Source: Acanthaster planci
Taxonomy: Eukaryota; Echinodermata; Asteroidea; Valvatida; Acanthasteridae
DNA: 64,000 nt
NCBI RefSeq assembly: GCF_001949145.1
Contig: NW_019091423.1
Location: forward strand, 1,035,594-1,099,593
Reading direction: 5' to 3'
Program-made: the position numbers and the translations under genes
Shown: positions 1 through 12,100 of the stretch, in pieces
Layout of the letters: each line of letters starts with the position of its first letter
Position numbering within the stretch: the first letter of the stretch is position 1
The notes under the pieces: model-generated
The model's database searches: none
Seen by the model: the letters and a program-made list of their open reading frames with translations, nothing else
What the model was told of the DNA's origin: nothing

Positions 1-23
1 CACAATAAAAAAAATCCACTCAC

Positions 24-199
24 CAGATATCTGATTTGAGGCTGGCATTCCCTCTATTGACAAGTTCTGGTGGTGAGAACTCAGGGCTACCAAGCAGTGT
101 GTGAATGTAGGGCTGCTCACCAATAAAGGCTGCATCACCAAAATCGATCAACTTCACCACAGGAAACAAGGAACTCATATCCACCATGAAATTCTCAGG
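24..199 (-). CDS. trio: TRIO/Kalirin exon 28: kinase DFG and activation loop (last exon in window)
   Basis: 58 codons plus [20 protein letters not shown], then [19 protein letters not shown], then [20 protein letters not shown] and IW, with donor GTGAGT. The metal-binding DFG is intact (human Kalirin has DLE), and the activation loop ends in SPEFSPPE in place of the family GNPEFAAPE. The exon is complete; the rest of the C-lobe and the true stop codon lie beyond base 1. Confidence 0.97.
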
Positions 200-3100
200 C
201 TGTTTGTTGTAAATGAAAACAGTGATTCAGTTGGACTTATTGATGGTAACATTTCTGATACTGATGGAAAATGATTACATTTTGACAATGATGACAATCT
301 ATTTTACTTGATGTCCTCCTGTTGTGTTTTGTTTTTCTTCTGGAATCTTTTTCTATCAATTTGGAAAGAACTGACCATCATAATCACTAGAGTTTGCCTA
401 GCCAAAAAGGGCTAACAGCTAATATGCTGTCTCATGCATGTACAGCATCAATCAGGCTTTTGGCTGATTCTGTTAAGCAAATAAATTCCTTCTACATAGA
501 AGCAGCCCTTCTGATTCAAGTAATTTGTCAACTTTCTTTCAATAGATCAGGGCATACCATAAAATCTATCAACCTATACCATAGGACAACCTACTGCATG
601 CAACATGGCAACTTGTACCTTAATGTCTAGGTGAGCGATGCAACGGCCATGAAGGTAAGTCAATATCTCTAGGATTTGACAGATGTAAGCTGCGATATGT
701 TGTTCGGTCACAATGGGAAGGCTGATCAGGTGCTCTAAGAGACGACCATTAGGAATCCTGTAAGAAACATCAAGGACTCAGAAAGTTGAATTAAGTCTTG
801 ATTCTCTTCAGACAGTAAACATATGGTGCTGAGGTAAAGTTAGATTGGCGAAGACGGACAGAAGTATCCTGGTTCCTTTCCTGACAAAGTGGATTTTGAG
901 CAAGGACTTGGATGCAGTTTACACTTCAAAGTCTTTAGAAAGGTGGAATCTCCTGTATCAATGTACAAACCACAAATGCTAAAGTGTCTTGAACTACCCG
1001 ATGTACATCATTATTACATATATTCCTGAAACATTCTTATGAAAATCTAGACTTGTGGTACTTCCTGACACATTTCATGACATCAAGATAAAACATGCCT
1101 CGTGCCAGCAACCTAAGCTAACCTAAGCTAATGCGTGCATTGAACTCACAGATCCAAAATCAGAACAAACTGTTGGTGCTTCTGGTAGCATCCAAGCAAA
1201 CTGTATATAGAGGGGTGACTGAGAGATCCTAGAACAGCCACTTCATTCTCTACCAGCTCCACACTCCTCAGCTTTTTGCTGATACACTTTGCGGCAACCT
1301 CCCTCCGTGTTTCCTTGTCATAACACATTTTCACCACTGAAAATCTTCCACTGTAAATATAACGAGAAAACAAAGTAGAGGTGGCAAGCCTGTTAGGAAT
1401 ATTTCACTGTATGTTGGGAGTAATAAGTGGTAAAAGAAATCCTCTTCTGTCGTGCAAATAAAATCATCTACAGAATATACAGGTCTGCGCATTCATATTT
1501 TTTTCTGGAAAACCCTCTGAACAAGAACAAAGTATGTTAGTTTCCCCTCAAGTTTACAGGTATGTGGCCAATGGAAATGCATGACAGTCAATATAGCATA
1601 AGCAACTAGTGGTTTTTCCACTATTTATCTCACAAAACTAATACGCAAACATGCATGATTACTTACCGTCCCAATTCTGCAGTGACGTTGAATGTACTTT
1701 GAAATCCTTGCTGCCAAAATGCAGCTGATCCAAAATCAGATTCAGTTTCTTGAAAGAAAGAAACCAAACAAACAAACAAATATGATTCTAAAATACTGCC
1801 CGAATGTAAATGTTACTTAATAGCTGAATTATAGTAGAGTCCCCGACACATGGTGTACTTCAACTTTGACTGAACTATCCTCATACAGTGTTGCCAAACC
1901 TCTTGTTGAAAAAACTCGAATTCATTTGATTGAATACTGGTACAATAACCTTCATAATACATGATGTTGAACTTTTGTGAACAATTTCAGTGTCATGAAA
2001 CTTATCTGAATTCAAAAACGGCATTGTTCGGATATTGGGCAAGAATTGTTGATTGTTCCCTAACGTTACACGCTGGAAAAAGTCTCAGAAAATCACACAT
2101 AAACATTTAACAAGTTCTTTAATGTTGATCAATTCAAATAAGTTTACCCTCACATACCTAACCACAAGTTTGTTAGAAAATTATTTTGGGTCATTTTTTG
2201 AAAGAGTCAATTTTGCACTTTTTAAAAATATTGAAAAACGAAGCCAAAATAAAATTGGCATTTTGGAGCAGGTGAGTAAAATCAAGATTTTTGAATCAGT
2301 ATGGTGAAAGTTTGCTGGAAATTCACTTATAATAAAATCTGAGGTAAACATATTGCTCTGGCCAGGCACTAGAGGTGAAAAATCAAAATGCGCCACATTA
2401 GGGGCTGTGCTTTATTAGGGTACATCAACAATATTTCTCAGGAAGCTTGATATTTTCAATCAACAGTGACCAGCAGGAGGGCTTTGCAATTTGGGAGATT
2501 ATAAACAGAGAGCCAAGTGACTCAGTCCTAGTCAGCAGGTTGGGATCTCACACCATCTCATTACATCTGCATGTAAAGAAGAGAAATGTGCCAGTTGAAC
2601 ACATCCAATTGGTGCAGTAATGCTGCAGTAAATCGCCAACAGAGTTTGCTGTGTCAACTATCCTTGTCCTAACTGAACTAATTTACATGTAAATGATGCC
2701 AGCCAGTGTCTACTTATGAATTTTGGAGGAGAAAAAAATTATCAAGAACTCGAAGAAGCTTGTTTTCTACCTAAGTCGGATGACAATGTGGTGACTTCAC
2801 AGGCCTCACTTGGCAAGCTGATCCCAACATCGTTGTTAGCACTGACCCGGAAGTAATAACTTGACCCTGGGTTGAGGTCATCTGCCCTGAAGAAGAGGTC
2901 AGTGACATAGGCAGCTGCGATTTGCCACTTCAGCGTTTTCATTCCTTGAAGAAAAAAAAGATTTGCTGATAGTTTCCTCTTCATTTTATTAACAACAACT
3001 GGACTGAATACAGTTCGTTTCATTATCTCACAATGAAAGTGAATGCAATTGTAAATTTGACATTATGTACTGCGAACAAATTCAAAGAAGTTGAAGTGTC

Positions 3101-6100
3101 TTCAACTTTTGCGTATCCACATGGTGAATATTTCTGTGATGTCTGAACATCACATCACATTTGCTTCTCTGCCATGCCAGTGGCTCTAATGCTGTTGAAA
3201 ATCAGCAGATACAAGCAACAGTTTCTTCAGGACATTACTAGTTATATTACAGATCAATCGCAGCAGGAGACAATATGCGCCTTGAGCTGGACCAACGGAG
3301 GGTCCTTTACCAAACTGCACTTTGTTGGTTCACGAACGACTATGAAATGCAAATGTCATAGTAGCATTGCTACCAACATAAGGAAAACTCTTTTCAACCA
3401 CTGAGGGGGTGCTTCTGCTAGAGGCGGATACATTCATGTTAGCTCTAGTATTTATCAATCATGTCAATTATGAATGTAATGATACTGAGGAGTCCTCAAA
3501 AGAACCTTAGGTACTGTAGCTCATATGCCTAAAACACTGTAGAGAGGAGACAATGAGAAGCAGTTACAATTTAGAGGTGGGAGGAAAACCCCAGAGGAAT
3601 ATCCTGAGAAAAAACCCACCGGATCATTTGGGACTGAAAACCCAAATCCACACATGGACCAAGCTTGGAATTGAACTAAAGTGAAGGATGTGAAAAGAAG
3701 TGCTCCGCCAACATGACCCCTTGAAATCATGAAGAAAGCAATGTGACTGTTTCTATTGCCAACAAATATCAGGAGATAATTATTTCAAACAGTGGCTGAA
3801 TACGATCAATTTTAGTAGCATTTGCATCTAACCTTGCAATGCATATTCCACTGTGTAAGCAATAATAGGACTATGTCTAGTGCGTTCTGGTGCATCCCAT
3901 TTGATGACAACAGAGGTTGCTCGGACATCATGCACACTTAGATTGCTCGGTGGTTTAGGTTTCCCTGCAAAATGAGACAAGTAGACATGAGAAATGTGAC
4001 CAATTTATCATCTGTAAAACTAGCAGCAAGTCTACATTTCAACAGTTCTAAGGATCCTACGGCATAAGTGACTTGAGATACAAGGTCCAAGAAAGAAGGG
4101 AACCAGACAAGCCAGCATTTCTTGTGTTTTGCCTGTATTCTAGGCTGTCTACGGTAGCTGCTTTTAACCAGTTGCTGCCAGGGAGCCCGGTTTCAGAGAC
4201 GTTGGCTTTATACGCATAGTTGGGCTGCCTGAAATCGGACAAAGGGAACTGGGCCTTGTAACAAAAGACCGTACTCAAAACAGAAGACTGAGCTGCTGGG
4301 AATTGCCAACATTTTTTCAGTTGTCAATAGCGGAGGAAATCTGTCATTTGTATCACTATTTGTGGCATTCAGTGTGAGTGGATTACCACTGGGGAAAAAA
4401 GCTCTCCAGCACTCCAGTGATGAGTGATACAATACCACTGCACGCTAATGTGGCCTGTATTGAAAAGACGCTAGCAGCACAATGTGCCAGTTTCGGGAAC
4501 AAAAGAAAATTACATAACACCACACAATCTGGGCTCTTTTTACAAGGCGCAGGCCTGGCTGAAATATGTTGTCTGTCAGATTAGAGTTGCCACCAGAAAG
4601 TCACTGATGTTGGAGTTAACAACCAGTAAATGAAGTTATGAATTTTTGAAGAATTTTGAAAATGGAAAATTTTGAAAATCACCCGGGTATACATCATGCA
4701 ACTTCAAATTAAACAAGGCAGCATATGGTTAAGAAAAATTCTGCTAGGACAGAAAACTGAAACCCTCATTAACATTAAAATTAATAGAAAATTGATTGAT
4801 TATGGTGGTGATGCCACATCTAACAAATGATGGGTTTGAATGTTTTTAATCCTCTTCGTGAATTAAGAAAGTTTTTAATTTTGAAACACGAAAACCTGTC
4901 TTGCCTGGATTATTATTTTGATGCTGTTTTAAAGGAAACTTGCAGTGGATATTCAGCTCAACTTGTTTACAAACACATTATCCTGTGTGTAGTGGCGTAA
5001 AACTGTTATAGCGCCCTCTTTCGGGTGATTAGTGAAATGCACCGTTTGCTTCTTCCACTCGATGATCCACTACGTACATGAGCGACATCTTTCCTTTCAT
5101 TAAGTAAACCCCCAGGAATGCAACAGTTGGTAAGACAAAGGAATTCTGCCATATTATGTGTCACAAAGGGATATTAGAATAAGCTTAAGGGTCATCTGGA
5201 GAAAAAGGGGTTAATTTGGGAGAAATAATGGGACGTTGTAACGCTAGTAAATTATGAAGGGCCGTTATTACTGGGTTCATGTATTACCCTACTGCTCGGA
5301 TTTACATGTACAAGTACTTATATCATAAGTCACGTGGTCATTTGGCATTTACACAGTAAGGCAGTTTATGGGGGCACATAGTAAGGGTAAATTTATTCAT
5401 AGGGATGTGTAGTCAACCGTTTCTTTATTTCATCATAATGGATTTGCCTAAGGTTTATGTACATGTATTGCTACATAAGGTGTACTTCTATTTCTCTATC
5501 CATTGTAGCGAACTGCTGACTTGGGACTTGGAATGGGCTGCCATCATTAAGGGTGGCGAATAAACAGTTCAAGTTCAAGTTCTGGAGAGAGCTGTTTCCA
5601 CGGGCCAAGTTTTTCATCAGTGTGTTCACACTTGCGTTCCTTGTGTAATTTAAGAGGTTACACTGTGTTCACAACAACACTGATAAGATCTAAATATTTC
5701 CAAGGGTGGTAATTTTTTCATTCTTAGACAATCCTTTCATCCAAACATTACTTGTCAACAGTGCAAAAGAAAAAGTGCAAAAGTTTTGAAGAAATATTTG
5801 CCATTGTACGCTCGTCCAAACAAGCAACTTGACCCGATAAACAAATAAAAAGAGACTTTAATACTCCAAGACAATGTAAAAAAGAGTGATACACATTTGC
5901 ATACAGAGCTTTGGAGCCACTACTGTTCCACTTTAGATGACATCACATTGTAGCTCATGAATATGGAAATTTTAATTAGCATAAAAAACCAAAAGTTTGA
6001 TGCAATCATACATGTACATACCTCTGACAGTTACCAGTGCAGTACATGTCTGTGAACCCACACTGTTAGTAGCTATGCACGAATATTCTCCCTTCTCTTC

Positions 6101-9100
6101 ACTTCGGAGGCTAGAAATCTCCAGACGAACAATCCCGTTCTCTTTCTCTACCATCCGGACCCGATGGTCTCGTCTGAGGGGAGCTGAGGTGGGCGGGCCT
6201 TCCCAGGTTATGGTGGGCGTTGGTTTGCCAAACACTTGGCAGGTCAAGACGAGGTCGTCATCCTCGTTGATTGTCAGATTGGTGAGGGGGCTAGAGAACT
6301 CTGGGGCAGCTGAGAAGGAAAGAATGTGAAATGTTACTGCCACTGCAGTGGATTTAGATTTTAATGCGCTGATTCTAGAGTTCAAAGTTCATAGAACTGA
6401 TGACTCCAAATAAGAAAACAAAACACAAATGAAAAGGAAATTTGAGAGGTGATACTTACATTCATAGACAACGTGTGGATAGAGTAGCTGTAAACCAGAA
6501 AAAGGAAAAGAAGCTGGATTACAAATGGCTACATGTACCTCAATGGAAGGAGGTGGGGCTAAGGCAGGAAAGGGGAGGGTACAGTTCTCCTTCACATTGT
6601 GCAAAGAACAGAAATTCTGAACTTGTATACAGTTGGTTTTTAGATATATGATCCACCATTCCACAAGCAGGCTGAAATCTTCTTGATTATTTTCTGGAAA
6701 ATATGTATATACGTGAACAATGCAAATTGCACAACTTTCATTGTCTGTAACTACAGGACAAAAGCTTTTGGCAGATAAACTTTGTACGATGGGCCACTTT
6801 GAACTGTGAAACTTAGCAAGGGGGCGGAGAACTGTCAAATATGTGTAAAGAAATGCAGCGCCAACAATGTGTCATAGGGAAATTTGATCTCCTCCTGACA
6901 CTCCATGAGATTCAGTCTGAACATCATAAAACTGACATACATCAATGCGAAGGATTTGATCCAGTTATTAACAAGTCACATCACTACAAAGGGGAATGGA
7001 TGATGACAAAGGAATGATTGTGTCCCTGCTAATTCAAACAGCTTCTCACTAGACTTGAGACTAGGTGACTGACTAGATGACAACTCACAAATGTGTACAA
7101 ATGTGAAGTTGAATCTGGTCCTGAGTTGATGTATAAGTCAAAGTTTGAATATGGGGTTAAAACCTCCAGTGGAGTCAAGCTGGCCCACAACACTAAACTT
7201 CAAGACATTTATATGTGTTTTCTGCATCCTGTAGTGGGTATTTACTACACAAATCAATGAAAAGAAATAAAACCCAAAACTAGAGATGCATTTGTCAGCA
7301 GACAAACACACTGTATCGGCTGTCAGATAAACAGTCTTTGTTCATGTTAAAAATGAGTATTATATAAGCGTTTCCTCAAGTACCAAGCTGAAGTCAAGGC
7401 TCAAACAAAAATTATGTATAAAACCAATGGAGAAAACTATACCGCACCTTTAATGATGTCACATCAACCATGATGATTAGGATTTAATTTGCATCTGATG
7501 ACATCATCTTCACATGAGGTCAATTTTCATCTATACCAATTCCTTTTCTAGCTTTCTGCTATGTTTCAACCCAATTGGACATAGTGCTTTTAATTGTGCA
7601 CCTGTAATATCACTTGACTTGCCCCTCACTATGTCATCACCACATCAGGTCAATATTTGTCTCAATAACTTCCTGTTCAAGATATCAGCAAGGTTTGAAT
7701 ACAATCCTACGTACAATTCAGGAATTATAGTGCTTTGAAGTGTTTACCTTTAATGTCATATGACCTGTCACCTGATGAGAACCTCATCATGAGGTCATCA
7801 TCACATCAAGTCAATTTCCGTCTACAACACTTCCCTTTCTAGATATCTGCAAGGTTTCAACCAGTGGTATGGCTAGGATTTTACTAGTGGGGGGCACAAA
7901 GGGGACACCAGCATCTTATGGGGGGGGGCACCTGCTTTCAGTGGTGTGCTTTTGGGGGAGAGCAAGTTTTTGTTAGCCTTGTTCAATATCTATTCATCCA
8001 TTTTTTTAGTAGGGGGCACCTAGGGAGCACTGGCAATTTTGTGGGGGGGGGCACACACACACAATTTGGCTGTTAGCTAGCCGAAAAAGCTAAAAATAAC
8101 ACAAAATTTATTACATGAATTTAAATTCAAGTAAGCTGTGTGGGTCTACAAATATTCTCTTACAACCAGTTGTATTTTTAAGTCAGTTGAGTCTGCTTAC
8201 CTTGGCGGCTATTTTAGATCCTTTGGAATCCTTTTCTCGCTGATGACTTCCTTTGCTGCTATCCATGCTACTGTCAGATCCTGTCCAGGATCTCATCTTA
8301 GGCAGGAAATGTTTCTCCTTCCGATCTGACTTGTGACCTGATCGGCGGATTCGAAATGCCTCATGCCATGAAGATGTTTTCCTGAGAAAAGTATCAAAGT
8401 ATTTTTTATCAACATTGGCCTGATATTGTTGCCAAAGCTTTCAAATACAATCATGGTAATATATTCCTTAGGCACTTAGTCTGATGTCTTCAAATTCAGT
8501 AACCTAATGGGTGTCATTCCTGCCGACCTTCAATAATGAGGGCTATATAGACAAATCCAAAGAGACAGCATTCCTCCGGGACCATCACACTCACCCATGA
8601 ATTTTAACTTGAGCGCATGTACACACAGTTGGTCAAAGAAGAATGTAACATGAGTGTAGCACCTACATGCCAACAGGATGGCCCCCCAGTAATGGCCTCT
8701 AATTCTGTTCGCCGGATTTGGCTTCAGGAGGTGTGTAGGTATGGCCCAAAACTGGCTTACTGATTGTGTTACTGAACACTACCCTGCTTCTCTGTTTAAC
8801 CATTCCAGCCTTGATCCCAATGGATCATTTGCACTGACACCACGTTTCCCATGAATCTCTTTGATGCACCATCTTTGATGTCATGTCAAAAACCAGACAT
8901 TCTTGTCAATTGCCAAAACTACTCCCAGCTATGGCTACTCACCACTTCATGCTATGGTAAAAAAGCCACAGCCATTACAATAAAACACATCATTCAGTCT
9001 TAGCCTGACATCAAAAGATGGCTGACTGCAAAGGATTGTGGGAGATGCGGAGTGAAAACAATCTCTCCTTCAGTTTGTGTCACACACTTACAGATTCCAA

Positions 9101-12100
9101 ACTCAGTATGACCCAGACTGTTGGAATCTGAAAGTGGATTCTTTTTTGAGTATATGTTAAGAGAGTTGAAGGTGTTAATTTCCCAGTACTAAATCACGAT
9201 GGCCCATATCTGAATGAATATGAGATGAAATTAGTTGGTGTTAACTATGTCAATTTATGTAGGAAAAGTTCATGTTAGGATTTATTTCAAGAAAAAGGTT
9301 GTGCAAGTCCTGAAAAACTGACGGTGAAATTCTCATCTTCATCTTGGAATACCTCATACACTTGAAGGAATCTTATAGCCATACAAACATTTGACTGGTA
9401 ACTTGAAAATGAACACTACTGCTACTGACAACCTACCTTACAGTCTCAGGCAAACATAGGGGTGCTTTGTGTAAAGTGTTCATGTGAATGAGAAACATAA
9501 CTCTCAGAATATAAAACTGAAGATCTTACTCTTCAATTATCATTACATCGAAACCATCCGTAGGTAGCATCCAATTTACTGTTTTTGATCTATTCATATT
9601 GATGCTTAGTTAGTAATTACTACTTAAATCATGCATATTATAAATGGAGAATGGACTAACTCTAATGTGGAATGTTAGGTCAGGTTGGAGATCATCAGGC
9701 GGGTGAAAATGATAAAATGGCACCAATACTTGGATCAATTCATTCCAGGAAGTGGATCACTATTCCTACAGTCAGAAAAGTGCTGACCACTGTTACATGC
9801 TTCCTGTATCAATAATTGGAACCAAATAATAAGTAACATTGCCAGTATTCATAAGGAGTCAGCAATCTCAGTGTTTGTTGCCTATGAATTATTCTGGGCA
9901 GTCAATGCCAATCATTGTGCGCTTATCACAGCTTCACTTTGTCATCAGTCAAGTGAACATTTAAGTGTTTATAATCTGAAATTATCATTAATCTGTTCAT
10001 TTCCCACTTCAACAGTTTTCGATACCGCATTGTTTCAGAGCACATGCGTACCAGTTCTGAAACACATTCAAACTGCAATATCATGCATATCTTTTATATC
10101 TTTCATACAAAAGCAATTTCCCAACATACATTACATTTTTCCCATTTCCCCACAACCTGTGCTTTTCACAACACCAACCCCCCCTTCCCATATCGAACAG
10201 ACACAAATGAATGGACTTAGGTTAAAGACATGTTAAAGCAAAGAACACAGGCAATTCGTCTATTTTTTAGCCCACTGGCAGGCATAACACAAGCAATACA
10301 TGAACAGTTAACGGCAAGTGGTTACTGCAAACACACAAACTACCACATACACGTCCAAAAAAAATGGAAAGCAAAGAAACTAAACCAGTGCAAAGCTACA
10401 TGGATTGTTTCTACTCAAGCATGGAATGTGCAGTACATGAATAAAAAAAGATATCTTACCAGAGTTCTATCTCTTGTTGGCAGAAAATAAACCTTTCATA
10501 CACAACACAAACCAATGCAGCCAAAAACAATACAGGTAAATACTTAACTCCTGAAGATGATGGCACTACTGTAATGTTAAACATTGCTTTAGTTTGATAC
10601 AACTGCTCGTCTTGTTGATCTTGTTGTGTGAGGAAGAAGACGTCAATCCCTCGCAGTACAGGAGTACTCTTGATCAGAAATTCTGTTAAGGTGTCATCTG
10701 GCTGGTTCCCAGTATTACAGGGTAACCAGGGAAGAATTCTCCCCAATATAAAGATTGAATGTTGAGTGGAACATCCCAGTGCCACAACCAACACTTGTAG
10801 CCTCTTCACATGCAAATTGCTGTGCTATCACCAGTTGAGAAGAACAGGTCAGATGGTTACATCATCAATTCTTGTGTTCTTGAGCAAGATATTTGATATT
10901 GAGATTAGTAAAACTGCTACCTACACATACGACATATGACTGAAAACATTTCTGATGTGAAGGTAATTTCACTCATGCTGTAATCACAGGAAAAACTTGA
11001 AAGTAAAAAAAATAGACAGTTGTTTTCTTCATCAGAAGCACAGCAACTAATGTTAACCTTTTAATATAACTGTTTTGCTTTTAAGTGCTTCAATTTCAGC
11101 CTAGGTACATGTAAATGCAGAAACAAACTGCTTACCACCGGGGCCCAAATGATTGACTAGTGGACAATGGTTAAGGTTCTTTCACAAGTACACTACAGAA
11201 TGCCACAACTGGGCATAACTCTGCATTTCAAGACTTATGTCAAAATAAATTCAGAGGTTAATAGCAATCTAATGAATATATTGTTATGATGAAAAATGAA
11301 GTCAGAAGCAGGAATCAATGTAATTAAGACAATTTATTTTTCCTTGCCACTTAGCTCTGGGCAAAAAAGTTCACCTTACATGCTCTAGTTTAACCCTCTG
11401 TAGAAGTAATAACAAGCATTTACACAGACTTCAATAGTATTTTTTTAACAATATTAATAACAATAGTAATAGTTACATAGTAGATTACAGTGTCAATAAG
11501 TTAGAGATAAGTGTACTGCCTCATTCACGTCTCTCAACATTGTTTGTTTTTATACACTTCACCACCACACATTTGAATGCTAACTTCAACACTTACATCA
11601 AGATTAATTTATCATAGTAAACTTATCTGTACTTAGTTTATCATTCTAAGTTTCGTACAAATACAAACTTCACATATTTCATCGGTTGCCTTTGTATGGA
11701 CAGCTAGACTAATTTGTTCTTAAAAAAAAGACAACTGTTTTGTTTTTTGATTGTTTTTTTCAAAGAAAGTCATCGTGAAATTGAACTGCGAGTAAGTTTG
11801 CAATTCAAACTCTGATGCTTTCCAAAATGCGTAGAATTGTCTTTAGGGGTTATTTCCACATTCGGAAACCTCTCCCACGGCTACTTAGAAACAAAGTGAC
11901 ACTTCAATTATATCATAGTGAATCATTTTCACATTTGCATATCTACACCTTCGGAGAGTCACAGATTTGCATATAAATAATGCAAAGTAGTTGATGCCAA
12001 ACTAGTCCAACCTGACGTGTCAGAGAAACTTTACCAACACAGGCAAGAGAGGACACACAAGACACCATCACTCACAACGTGTTGTAAATAAGAGAGTCTT

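Noticed and set aside
10456-10815. Minus-strand 119-codon frame with a hydrophobic stretch ([15 protein letters not shown]) ending at a donor-like CTGGTAAGA.
   Set aside because: No family similarity, and exons 19 and 20 already join in frame with conserved residues across the joint; an extra exon is not needed. Left as chance without expression evidence.
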